This document shows, one piece after another, positions 28,534 to 38,458 of a stretch of 64,000 nucleotides of DNA; position 1 is the stretch's first letter; each line of letters opens with the position of its first letter. The notes under the pieces were generated by a model. It saw only the letters and a list, made by a program, of their open reading frames with translations. It did no database searches and was not told the DNA's origin. The stretch comes from Pseudomonas putida (GTDB lineage: Bacteria > Pseudomonadota > Gammaproteobacteria > Pseudomonadales > Pseudomonadaceae): the NCBI GenBank assembly GCA_029953615.1, contig CP124529.1, forward strand, positions 1,764,998-1,828,997. Direction: 5' to 3'. The position numbers and the translations under genes are program-made.

Positions 28534-29460
28534 TTACTGGGCACACTTGGCGGGCGATGCCGAACTGCGGGGGTTGCGAGCAATAGCTATTCCTGCGGCG
28601 ACTACCGCAATGCCCAGGTAGGTTGTCCAATGGATCGCGTCGCCGAACATCAACGCAGCCCATAACAAGGTCACGGGTGGTTCCAGATAGACCAGCACCG
28701 ACACGCGGGTCGCCGTCAGCTTGGTCAGCAACATCCACAGGCTCAAATAGGCGATGAACGTCGAGAACAGTGTCAGCCAGGCGACAGCCACCCAGGCCTG
28801 GCTGCTGACAGGCACCTCGATCAAGCCCAACGGCAAGCCTGTAGCAGTGAGCAGCACCAGCGTCGCGGTCGATTGCAGAAACAGCGGCATCAGCAAACCG
28901 TCCTTGCTGTGGTCTGTCTCCAGAACCGATTGCCGTCGCTGGTACAGCGTGGCGATCGACAACGTGATGGCAGCGATCAGCGGCAGAGCGTACAACCAGA
29001 GGCCAAGCTGCGCCGTCGACAGGCTGTACTCTCCCAGAATGACTACGCTGACACCGGCAAACCCAAGCACAAGGCCCAGCCACTCCTGACGGCCACTGCG
29101 TTCACCGTGGCCTCTGCTGCTCATCGATGCCGTGATCAATGGCTGCAAGGCGCAAATGATGGCAGCAATCCCGGCAGGCAGGCCGCCGCGGATGGCGATG
29201 TAGACGCTGACCAGGTAAGCAAACTGGGCCAGAAATCCGATCACGGCGTTGTAACGTATTTGCGCCCATGACAGTAAATGCAGCCGGTGCAAGACAAAGG
29301 GCAGCAGGCAGATGCAGACCAGCAAAAAACGCCAGAACAGCAGGTTTATCGCACCCGCGTCCTCCGTGCCTAGCCGGGCGCCAATGAAGCCCGAACTCCA
29401 GGAAAGGACAAAGATGGCTTGCAGCAGGATCAGGTAAGGCGCACTGCTTGGCATATTCAC
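28534..29460 (-). CDS. EamA/DMT-superfamily transporter (putative exporter)
   Basis: A 308-residue inner-membrane protein with ten predicted helices in two EamA repeats, starting MNMPSSAPYLILLQAIFVLS. The first repeat has LSWSSGFIGARLGTEDAG, typical of drug/metabolite exporters. The ATG overlaps the stop of the oxygenase gene by four bases, so it is the last gene of a three-gene operon after the EgtD-like methyltransferase and the Fe(II)/2-oxoglutarate oxygenase. An exporter in this place suggests a small molecule product that leaves the cell. Confidence 0.85.
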   Translation of the reverse strand: MNMPSSAPYLILLQAIFVLSWSSGFIGARLGTEDAGAINLLFWRFLLVCICLLPFVLHRLHLLSWAQIRYNAVIGFLAQFAYLVSVYIAIRGGLPAGIAAIICALQPLITASMSSRGHGERSGRQEWLGLVLGFAGVSVVILGEYSLSTAQLGLWLYALPLIAAITLSIATLYQRRQSVLETDHSKDGLLMPLFLQSTATLVLLTATGLPLGLIEVPVSSQAWVAVAWLTLFSTFIAYLSLWMLLTKLTATRVSVLVYLEPPVTLLWAALMFGDAIHWTTYLGIAVVAAGIAIARNPRSSASPAKCAQ

Positions 29461-30416
29461 GCCCCTGTTTGATGCAATTCCTGGAACGTGATCGGCTCGA
29501 TGCCTAGACGTGCATAGTGTCGGGCCGCCGAGCGGTGCAGGGCCCAGCGTAACCGCAGCCAGTTGGGGATGGTCGCGGGAATGCCATCATCGGAGGCGAG
29601 GTGCCAGAAACTGTTGGAATCGTCATTGAAGTAAGGGCAATGGAAGGACAACACCAGTGACATGCGTCTCCCGCCCAGCACCGGGCGAACACCGTGGAAC
29701 AATCGACTGCCATAGATGAACAAGGCATCGCCTGGCGCATCCAGGCGTGCGGTTTCAAAGGTACGATAATCCAGGGCATCAAAGGTATCGACGGTACCGT
29801 TGTGGAACACGAACTCGCCGCCGCTATAGTCGTTGGCGCCCGACAGCACGATGTTCAGCACATAATTGGTGCCGTCCGTATGCCACATGCCCAGTTGTTG
29901 CTGTTGCTCGACCGGCTTGGGGTAGTAATAGTTGATCTGCGAGCGGGCGTTGAGCATGGGGTAAGGCACCAGCGGCACCCCGGCAATACGCGAGACGGCC
30001 AACAGGAATGAGCGGCTGCACATCATGTCGTGGATGAACGATGACAGCGCCGTCACCCCACGTGTGCGCCGGGAAATTATCCAGTCACTGTCACCTGCGC
30101 CCTTCTCCAGGCGGCCACAGATGTCTTGCAAGGCCGCAACTCCCTCGGCAGTGAACAACCGATGGACCACCGCCACACCGGTGATGGTATCCGCTGCAAT
30201 TTTTGCGTGCGGACTGTGGCTGTAGCCCAGTTCCCCGAGTGTTCGCGTATCGGTGACGGCAGGCCCTTGCTGGCGGAGCAACGTGTCCCGCCAGGCGACC
30301 TGTTCACCCAGGCGGATCGACGAAAGTCGCGGAGTGCGCTTCAACGTTGACTTGAGCGCCAGCTTTACGCGGCCGACGCCGCGCTCGAACAACGGTAAGG
30401 TATCTGAGCGATTCAT
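29457..30416 (-). CDS. Fe(II)/2-oxoglutarate-dependent oxygenase-like protein
   Basis: A 319-residue protein starting MNRSDTLPLFERGVGRVKLA. The C-terminal jelly-roll has MWHTDGTNYVLNIVLSG with the HxD iron pair, then GGEFVFHNG, the distal iron His in LFHGVRPVLGG and an Arg-containing strand RRMSLVLSFHCPYF that would hold 2-oxoglutarate. All three iron ligands are therefore present. It lies 25 bp after the methyltransferase and overlaps the exporter by ATGA. Likely it hydroxylates, desaturates or otherwise oxidises the methyltransferase product; the reaction is unknown. Confidence 0.78.
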   Translation of the reverse strand: MNRSDTLPLFERGVGRVKLALKSTLKRTPRLSSIRLGEQVAWRDTLLRQQGPAVTDTRTLGELGYSHSPHAKIAADTITGVAVVHRLFTAEGVAALQDICGRLEKGAGDSDWIISRRTRGVTALSSFIHDMMCSRSFLLAVSRIAGVPLVPYPMLNARSQINYYYPKPVEQQQQLGMWHTDGTNYVLNIVLSGANDYSGGEFVFHNGTVDTFDALDYRTFETARLDAPGDALFIYGSRLFHGVRPVLGGRRMSLVLSFHCPYFNDDSNSFWHLASDDGIPATIPNWLRLRWALHRSAARHYARLGIEPITFQELHQTGA

Positions 30417-30441
30417 GATGGGACTGTCCCTGTTTTGGCCG

Positions 30442-31422
30442 CTACTGGAGGTACTTCGCGATTTGATAGCGCACCGAGCCGTCCCCGCTGGCAAATTCGT
30501 CCAGCACACTGCAGTTACAGTGCCGGGCCCTGATGTGACGGAACTGTTCGGGCGTATATTTGAGGCAGATATTGGTCAGCAGGTAGCCATGTTGTTGCAG
30601 GCGCTGCACAGGCTGCAGGGTCACGGCAACATGGACCGTTTCGTCGAGGATCCGCAAAGGTACGAGGATGGCTTCATGCTTCCCCGACGGGGTGAAGCCT
30701 TGCTGAAGCGCAACCACCTGGGAGAACTGGAGCATGTTGGGGTTGGCGTAGAACTCAAGGATTGGCCGTTCCAGCCCTTCCTCGTATACCTGCATTTCCG
30801 AAAGAATGTAGGTCCTGTCACCCGCAAGACTGCGGATCAACCTGCCCGTACTGACTGGCAACTCGTTGCCCTCCTGGAAACCAAGCAAGGTGATCAGCGT
30901 GAGCTCCTGGTCGTGACGCAAAACGTCATGGGTTACGGTGCGATAGTCGGCAGCGATGTAATTGAAACTGCCATCCCTTTGCACTATGGGACGCACCGCA
31001 TCGCTCATCGCGGGTTCCGAGGTCTGGTTGATGTCGATAGCGGTGTAGCGGATGGAGCTGGAGGTCTCGGCCATTCGCTTCAACAAGCAGGCGCTCTTGA
31101 TCGGCTCGGGGCCCAGCTCGACATAGTGCACGCGGCGCCCACTGCCCAGTGCCGCCAATCGCTCGGCGACATTGCCGATGACACTCTTGAGCGCACCTTG
31201 ACCCTGTCCGTCAGCGCAAAGCCCGTCCTGGCCCACGCCCTGTTCATTCAAGGCGCGCATCAGCAGAAATATCTCGTGGTTGAAGCGGTGATCGCTGTGC
31301 GGACCGGCGTCAGGCTGAGCCAGAGTCGAATACTTCTCATGGTTCTCGACAGTCCATAGCCGTGCATTCTGGTACGAGGGGGTGCGCACGAGTGCATCTA
31401 CAACGAAGTCGTTCAGGCTCAT
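30442..31422 (-). CDS. EgtD-like SAM-dependent methyltransferase (histidine-specific methyltransferase family)
   Basis: A 326-residue protein, close to the 321 of mycobacterial EgtD. MSLNDFVVDALVRTPSYQNA starts behind AAGGA at nine bases. HYVELGPEPIKSACLLKRMA is the SAM-binding loop, YTAIDINQTSE the ribose-binding acidic strand, and LITLLGFQEGNEL takes the place of the GSTIGN segment of EgtD. The family makes the trimethylated histidine of ergothioneine and related products. Divergence from EgtD in the loop means the substrate may not be histidine. It opens the operon and is divergent from a LysR gene. Confidence 0.65.
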   Translation of the reverse strand: MSLNDFVVDALVRTPSYQNARLWTVENHEKYSTLAQPDAGPHSDHRFNHEIFLLMRALNEQGVGQDGLCADGQGQGALKSVIGNVAERLAALGSGRRVHYVELGPEPIKSACLLKRMAETSSSIRYTAIDINQTSEPAMSDAVRPIVQRDGSFNYIAADYRTVTHDVLRHDQELTLITLLGFQEGNELPVSTGRLIRSLAGDRTYILSEMQVYEEGLERPILEFYANPNMLQFSQVVALQQGFTPSGKHEAILVPLRILDETVHVAVTLQPVQRLQQHGYLLTNICLKYTPEQFRHIRARHCNCSVLDEFASGDGSVRYQIAKYLQ

Positions 31423-31460
31423 CCGTATCATTCCTTTGCAATTTCGGGGGGAGCTATGCC

Positions 31461-31488
31461 TTGCCCACACAGTAAGAGGGGGTATAAA
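31461..31488 (+). promoter_or_regulatory. candidate sigma-70 promoter for the LysR gene
   Basis: TTGCCC at 31461-31466 and TATAAA at 31483-31488 are separated by 16 bases, about 60 bases upstream of the LysR start codon. Predicted from the motifs only. Confidence 0.45.
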
Positions 31489-31506
31489 GCCTGTACAGTT
31501 GATTAA

Positions 31507-31525
31507 ATCGAAGCGCTGGTTCGAT
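31507..31525. promoter_or_regulatory. candidate LysR operator between divergent genes
   Basis: ATCGAA, seven bases, then TTCGAT is a perfect interrupted dyad, the usual form of LysR-type binding sites. It lies 21 bases before the LysR start and about 85 bases before the methyltransferase start, where such a site could repress the regulator and activate the operon. Confidence 0.5.
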
Positions 31526-31546
31526 CCAGCCAAATCAGGTGGTTCA

Positions 31547-32422
31547 ATGGCGAAAGGCCTCGACATCAACGTACTGAGAACCTTCCAGGCAGTAGCCCGA
31601 CTGGGGCGCTTCAAGGATGCCGCCGACTATGTCCATCGCAGCCCCTCGGCGGTGACCACGCAGATCCAGAAGCTGGAGGAACAGATCGGGCAACAGCTGT
31701 TTGCTCGCAGCAACCAGTCCGTCGAGTTGACCCCGGCAGGTCGGCACCTGCTGGTCGAGGCGACACGTTTTCTGATGGCCCATGACAGGCTGCTGGCTAC
31801 GCTGTCGCCCCAGCAGATGACCGGCAAGGTCCGCCTGGGGGTACCGGACGGCTATGCAGCCAGCCTCATGAGTGATTTCCTGCCGGTTTTCGTCGCCAGC
31901 AATCCGAAACTGGAACTGGAAGCCGTAGCGCGGTCCAGCGCAGAGCTCATCGACCTGTTTGCGCGACAGCGCCTGGACCTGGCAGTAGCGGTCAGCAACG
32001 AAGCATGCAGACAAGGGGAGTGGCTGCGCGCGACCAGGCCTCGTTGGGCCGCGGCCCCAGGGTTCCAACACAACCCTGAGCGCCCCTTGCCGCTGGCCCT
32101 GCAGTTGAAGGGCTGTCCGTACCGAGAGGCGGCACTGCAGGCATTGAAGGCGCATGGCATTGCGTACCGCATCCTGCTGGAGAGCGCCAACTGGCAAGCG
32201 GTACTGGCCTGTATGAGAAGCGGCCTGGCAGTCGGTATTGTCGAGGGGCTGGACAGTGGCGATACCACACTGGCGTACGTTGAAGGCATGGGTTTCCCCG
32301 AACTCCCCGAGCACCACGTCTATCTGCTGACGGACACCGCTCACCCTGTTGCGTCGCATCTGAACGATATGTTGAAAGCCGCCATTCAGAAGGATGGGGC
32401 GGCAAACCCAGGCCTTTGTTGA
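31547..32422 (+). CDS. LysR-family transcriptional regulator of the methyltransferase cassette
   Basis: A 291-residue regulator. MAKGLDINVLRTFQAVARLG starts behind CAGGTGGTTCA, and the winged helix occupies residues 4-65 (FKDAADYVHRSPSAVTTQIQ). The remaining part is the periplasmic-binding-protein-like effector domain (KVRLGVPDGYAASLMSDFLP). It is divergent from the EgtD-like operon, so it most likely controls that operon. The stop codon is one base from the degenerate repeat at 32424. Confidence 0.88.
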   Translation: MAKGLDINVLRTFQAVARLGRFKDAADYVHRSPSAVTTQIQKLEEQIGQQLFARSNQSVELTPAGRHLLVEATRFLMAHDRLLATLSPQQMTGKVRLGVPDGYAASLMSDFLPVFVASNPKLELEAVARSSAELIDLFARQRLDLAVAVSNEACRQGEWLRATRPRWAAAPGFQHNPERPLPLALQLKGCPYREAALQALKAHGIAYRILLESANWQAVLACMRSGLAVGIVEGLDSGDTTLAYVEGMGFPELPEHHVYLLTDTAHPVASHLNDMLKAAIQKDGAANPGLC

Positions 32423-32423
32423 C

Positions 32424-32529
32424 CGCACTTTATTTCCTGACCCGGGCAGTACCAGGCTGCCATAATGAGCTGGCATTGCTCGAGGCGCGCGACGACACTT
32501 GCCTTACCATGCAGGACGAGTGGTTCTAA
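32424..32529 (+). repeat. direct repeat, right copy: remnant of an acyl-CoA dehydrogenase 3' end
   Basis: A 106-base stretch about 88 percent identical to the end of the dehydrogenase gene (28410-28515). In the same frame it still reads GCHNELALLEARDDTCL, then TMQDEWF and a stop, with no start and no upstream domain. It lies directly before the TldD-like gene. It is best read as a leftover of a second, or the original, dehydrogenase 3' end. Confidence 0.85.
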
Positions 32530-32561
32530 GGGGGAGCCACCGTGTACACGGAGGCTTCCAC

Positions 32562-34005
32562 ATGTTTGATTCCAGCGCCCTGCTGCGCCAGCGCTTCGCC
32601 GCCCTGCGCAGCACGGCCGAGATGTTTTCCCTGCGCCATGTGAAACAGTCGCACCAGGCGCTGTCGGTACGCCGAAATGTCGCCGAACCGCCATTGTTCA
32701 GCCAGGACGAAGGCGCCATGCTCACCGTGCGGGTCAATGGCGTGGAAGCCTATGCCGCTACCGCCGACTTGTCCCAGGCCGGCCTGCAACGCGCGCTGGA
32801 GCACGCCGAGTCCCTGGCCCGGCAGACTGCCCGGCACAGCCTGCTGGACCTGCGCGAGCAACCCGTTACCAGCGCACGCCACGACCACATTTCACCGAAC
32901 TTCGACCAGCCGCTGCCCAACCTCGCCGATTGCCTCGGCCTGCTCGCGGCCGAATCGGCCAGCCTGCCCAAGGACAACCGCCTGGTGGACTGGCAGGCCA
33001 GCCTGGGCCTGAGCCTGGTCGAGCAGACCTACCTGAACTCGGCGGGCGCCGAACTGCGCCACGCACAGCGCTTCCTGTTCCCAGGCCTGGGCGTGACTGC
33101 CAGCGACGGCCAGGACAGCCAGAGCCGCAGCCTGGGCCGCGACAATTTCGGCCAACAGGGCGGTTTCGAGATCATCGAGCGCTGCGGCCTGGTCGGCGCT
33201 GCCCGCCGGGTGGCCGATGAGGCACTACAGCTGCTGCTGGCGCCCAACACCCCCAGCGGCCCGCGCGACCTGCTGTTGATGCCGGACCAGATGATGCTGC
33301 AGATCCACGAATCCATCGGCCACCCGCTGGAGATGGACCGTATCCTCGGCGACGAGCGCAACTACGCCGGCACCAGCTTCGTCAAAGCCAGCGACTTCGG
33401 CCACCTGCAATATGGCTCCAGCTTGCTGAACGTGACCTTCGACCCGACCATCGGCGAAGAGCTGGCCAGCTATAGCCATGACGACGACGGCTCCACGGCC
33501 AGCAAACAGTTCCTGATCCGCGACGGCCTGCTGCTGCGCCCGCTGGGCGGTGCACTGTCGCAGTTCCGCTCCGGCCTGGAAGGCGTGGCCAACAGCCGTG
33601 CCTGCGGCTGGAACCGTGCGCCAATCGACCGCATGGCCAACCTCAACATCGAGCCGGGTGACCAATCCCTGGATCAACTGATCGGGGGCATCGAGCACGG
33701 TATCCTGATGCGTACCAACCGTTCCTGGTCCATCGACGATGCGCGCAACAAGTTCCAGTTCGGCTGCGAATGGGGCCAGTTGATCGAAAACGGCGAGCTC
33801 AAAGGCATCGTCAAGAACCCCAACTACCGCGGCATCTCCGCGCAGTTCTGGCGCAACCTGGTGGCGGTCGGCGACAGCAGTACGTTCCAGGTGCTGGGCA
33901 CGCCCAACTGCGGCAAGGGCGAACCCAACCAGGTGGTGCGGGTCGGCCACGCCTCGCCGGCCTGCGTATTCCGCCAGATCGACCGTATTCGGAGGAGACG
34001 CCTGA
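32562..34005 (+). pseudogene. TldD-like metalloprotease, frameshifted as given
   Basis: TldD-family (U62) zinc protease, 480 residues after correction. MFDSSALLRQRFAALRSTAE starts behind GGAGGCTTCCAC. MLQIHESIGHPLEMDR near residue 249 is the HExxxH zinc motif. Near codon 474 one extra C (GACCGTATTC at 33981-33990) shifts the frame and removes the stop. Without it the end is QIDVFGGDA with TGA at 34003, matching the usual TldD terminus. TldD and TldE form a complex that cleaves unfolded peptides such as microcin B17 leader in E. coli. The next gene is the TldE-like partner. Confidence 0.85.
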
Positions 34006-35324
34006 TGAAAAACGCTTTCGAAACCTTGGTCGGGGATGCGCGCAAAGCCCTGCAGACAGGCGAGCAGTTCACTCTGGGCTACAGCGCCGAACATTCGCAA
34101 TTCGTGCGTTTCAACCACGCCAAGGTGCGCCAGGCTGGCGAAGTTAGCCAGGCCAGTGCGCAGCTGCGGCTGATCCGCGATGGCCGTCAGGCAGAGCAAC
34201 AGCTGACCTTGAGTGGTGACGCGCAACTGGATAGCCAGCGCCTGATCGCGGCCCTGGAGCAACTGCGCCAGACCTTGCCACTGCTGGCTGTCGACCCGTA
34301 CCTGCGTCTGGACGAAAGTGCCTGGCACAGCCAAAGCCAGCAGGAGCAGCCGCTGCCCGAACTGAGCGAAGTACTGGCCCTGCTCGACCACGAGGCGGGC
34401 GACCTGGACCTGGTCGGCATCTACGCCGCCGGGCCCATCTGCCGGGGCTTCGCCAGCTCGTTCGGGGCCTTCGGCTGGCACCAGGCCAACAGCTTCAACT
34501 TCGACTGGAGCCTGTTCCACGAAAACGGCGAGGCGGTGAAGGCCAACTACGCCGGGCAGGTATGGAGCTCCGACGACTTCACCGCACGCCTGCGCCAGGC
34601 GCGAGAGCAACTGGGCTTCCTTGGCCGCCCGGCAATCACGCTGAAGCCTGGTAGCTACCGCGCCTATCTGGCCCCGGCGGCCATGGACGAAATAGCCGGC
34701 ATGCTGTGCTGGGGCGGCTTTTCCGCACAGGCCTTGGCCACCGGCAACAGCGCCCTGCAGCGTCTGTACAATGGCGATGCGCGGCTGAGCCCGCTGGTGA
34801 GTTTTACCGAACAGGTCAGCGGTTCGCTGAGCCCGGCGTTTTCCGACGAAGGCTCGCCGCGCCTGGATGTACCGTTGATCCGGCAAGGCGAAGCCCTGCA
34901 TCGGCTGATCAGTGCGCGCAGTGCAGCCGAGTTCGAGCTGCAGGCCAATGGCGCCGACAGCTACGAGTCACCGTGCGCGCTCAGCCTGGCAGCAGGTAGC
35001 CTGCCCGGCGAGCAGATCCTGGAGCGGCTCGGCACCGGGCTGTACATCAGCAACCTGTGGTACCTGAACTATTCCGACCTGCCGGCGGCACGCATGACCG
35101 GGCTGACCCGCTTCGCCACCTTCTGGGTGGAGAACAGGCAGATCCAGGGGCCGGTGAGCACCATGCGTTTCGATGACAGCCTGTACAGCCTGCTAGGCAG
35201 CCAGCTGGAGGACCTGACCCAGGAGCGCGAGATGATCCTGTCGACCAGCACCTATGGACAGCGCAGTACCGGGTCGAGTCATTTGCCGGGGGCACTGGTC
35301 AAAGGGTTGACCTTGACATTGTGA
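34005..35324 (+). CDS. TldE/PmbA-like partner protein
   Basis: A 439-residue protein from MKNAFETLVGDARKALQTGE, after GGAGGAGACGCC. TldE/PmbA proteins resemble TldD but lack the zinc motif, and no HExxxH is found here. The ATG overlaps the restored TldD stop (TGATG), so the two are coupled for complex formation. The C-terminal YISNLWYLNYSDLPAARMTG region is characteristic. As given, the TldD frame runs into this gene and mimics a fusion of 921 residues from ATG 32562; I do not believe the fusion. Confidence 0.83.
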   Translation: MKNAFETLVGDARKALQTGEQFTLGYSAEHSQFVRFNHAKVRQAGEVSQASAQLRLIRDGRQAEQQLTLSGDAQLDSQRLIAALEQLRQTLPLLAVDPYLRLDESAWHSQSQQEQPLPELSEVLALLDHEAGDLDLVGIYAAGPICRGFASSFGAFGWHQANSFNFDWSLFHENGEAVKANYAGQVWSSDDFTARLRQAREQLGFLGRPAITLKPGSYRAYLAPAAMDEIAGMLCWGGFSAQALATGNSALQRLYNGDARLSPLVSFTEQVSGSLSPAFSDEGSPRLDVPLIRQGEALHRLISARSAAEFELQANGADSYESPCALSLAAGSLPGEQILERLGTGLYISNLWYLNYSDLPAARMTGLTRFATFWVENRQIQGPVSTMRFDDSLYSLLGSQLEDLTQEREMILSTSTYGQRSTGSSHLPGALVKGLTLTL

Positions 35325-35332
35325 TTGGCATT

Positions 35333-35413
35333 GCCGGCCTCTTCGCGGGCAAGCCCGCTCCCACAGGGAACGTGTAACCCTTGTGGGAGCGGACGCGCCC
35401 GCGAAGAGGCCGG
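35333..35413. repeat. inverted REP pair
   Basis: GCCGGCCTCTTCGCGGGCAA at the left faces GCGCCCGCGAAGAGGCCGG at the right with a short spacer. It lies between the TldE-like gene and the MFS pump. Confidence 0.85.
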
Positions 35414-35433
35414 TACAGACAAACGAGGAAGTC

Positions 35434-36861
35434 ATGCCCGAACGCGCTCCGCTGGACCCCGTCACTGCCCGCTGGATCCCCTGGGTAGTGGCCATCGCCT
35501 TCTTCATGCAGTCCCTGGACGGCACCATCCTCAACACCGCACTGCCAGCCATGGCCCGCTCGCTGGCCGAAGACCCGTTGCGCATGCAGGGTGTGATCAT
35601 TGCCTACATGCTCACCGTGGCCCTGCTGATCCCCGCCTCTGGCTGGATCGCCGACCGCTTCGGCACCAAGCGCATCTTCTTCAGCGCCATCCTGCTGTTC
35701 AGCTTCGGCTCGCTGCTGTGCGCCGCCGCCAACAGCCTCGGCTTCCTGATCTTCGCCCGCGTCGTGCAGGGCCTGGGCGGTGCGCTGATGCTGCCGGTCG
35801 GGCGGCTGGTGGTACTGCGCGCCTACCCGCGCACCGAGTTGGTGCGCATCATGAGCTTCATCACCATCCCCGGCCTGCTTGGGCCACTACTGGGCCCAAC
35901 GGTTGGCGGCTGGCTGGTGGAAATTCTCAGCTGGCACTGGATCTTCCTGCTCAACCTGCCAGTCGGCCTGATCGGCTGCTACGCCGTGTGGAAGTTCATC
36001 CCCGACCTGCGCGGTGCCGAGCGCACCACGTTCGACGGCCCAGGGTTCCTGCTGTTTGGCGCAGCGATGGTATTGATCACCATCGCCATGGAAGGCCTGG
36101 GCGAACTGCACCTGCCGCACTTGCGGGTAATGTTGCTGCTGTTTGCCGGCATGGCCTGCCTGGCGGCCTACTGGCTGCGCGCCGGGCGCGACCCGGAGCC
36201 GCTGTTCTCGCCCAGCCTGTTCCGCGTACGCACCTTTGCCATCGGTATCCTCGGCAACCTGTTCGCCCGCCTGGGCAGCGGCGCCCTGCCGTTTCTGGTG
36301 CCGTTGCTGCTGCAGGTGGCGCTGGGCTACTCGCCGGCCCAGGCCGGCATGAGCATGATCCCGCTGGCGGCGGCGGCAATGCTGGCCAAGTCCATTGCCC
36401 GGCCGCTGATCGAACGCTTCGGCTACCGCATCATTCTCACCGGCAATACCTTGCTGCTGGGCGTGCTGCTGGCCAGCCTGGGGCTGGTGGACGAGCAGAC
36501 GCCCTATTGGCTGCTACTGGTGCAACTCGGTCTTCTGGGCGCGGTGAACTCCATGCAGTTCACCGCGATGAACACCGTCACGCTCATCGACCTCGACGAC
36601 GCCAGCGCCAGCAGCGGCAACAGCTTGCTGTCGGTGGTCGCGCAGTTGGCCCTGAGCCTGGGGGTGGCCTGCGCCGGCGCATTGCTAGGCGGGTTTACCG
36701 CAGCCGGCAGCGCCGAGGGCGTGGAAACCACCTTGGGCGCATTCCAGCTCACCTTCGTCACCATCGGCGTGATGGCCATGCTGGCGGCTGCGATCTTCCT
36801 GCAGCTGTCGCCGACGGACGGAAGGCGTGCCCGTCGTCCGGAACAACACATGGAGTCGTAG
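35434..36861 (+). CDS. MFS transporter, DHA2 family (MdtD-like)
   Basis: A 475-residue protein with about 14 hydrophobic helices, which indicates the DHA2 drug:proton antiporter group. MPERAPLDPVTARWIPWVVA starts behind GAGGAAGTC. Family marks include FMQSLDGTILNTALPAMARS in helix 1 and GLGGALMLPVGRLVV (motif C-like). It is likely an inner-membrane exporter of organic compounds. It lies 64 bp before dbpA. Confidence 0.87.
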   Translation: MPERAPLDPVTARWIPWVVAIAFFMQSLDGTILNTALPAMARSLAEDPLRMQGVIIAYMLTVALLIPASGWIADRFGTKRIFFSAILLFSFGSLLCAAANSLGFLIFARVVQGLGGALMLPVGRLVVLRAYPRTELVRIMSFITIPGLLGPLLGPTVGGWLVEILSWHWIFLLNLPVGLIGCYAVWKFIPDLRGAERTTFDGPGFLLFGAAMVLITIAMEGLGELHLPHLRVMLLLFAGMACLAAYWLRAGRDPEPLFSPSLFRVRTFAIGILGNLFARLGSGALPFLVPLLLQVALGYSPAQAGMSMIPLAAAAMLAKSIARPLIERFGYRIILTGNTLLLGVLLASLGLVDEQTPYWLLLVQLGLLGAVNSMQFTAMNTVTLIDLDDASASSGNSLLSVVAQLALSLGVACAGALLGGFTAAGSAEGVETTLGAFQLTFVTIGVMAMLAAAIFLQLSPTDGRRARRPEQHMES

Positions 36862-36925
36862 GGCGAATGGCCACGAGGCTGGTAGACTGTGCGGCATTTT
36901 TCGCTTCGCACCGCAGGCCCGCCTC

Positions 36926-38311
<1,386 letters not shown>

Positions 38312-38318
38312 CATTTTT

Positions 38319-38437
38319 TGGGGCTGCTTTGCAGCCCATCGCAGGCAAGCCAGCTCCCACAGGATCCCCACAGGCCTTCAGGCTTGTGCAGTACCTGTGG
38401 GAGCTGGCTTGCCTGCGATGGGCCGCTCAGCGGCCCC
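38319..38437. repeat. inverted REP pair with flanking GC stems
   Basis: GGGGCTGCTTTGCAGCCC, REP core GGCAAGCCAGCTCCCACAGG, and mirror copies at the right. It lies between dbpA and the flavoprotein. Confidence 0.82.
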
Positions 38438-38458
38438 GGCTAACAATGAGGTAACACC

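Noticed and set aside
33225..34901. A 558-codon frame opposite the tldD/tldE-like genes
   Set aside because: Shadow frame; the sense strand has the HExxxH motif and coupled starts.
32562..35324. A novel TldD-TldE fusion protein
   Set aside because: One extra base explains it; the restored stop and internal ribosome site show two ordinary genes.
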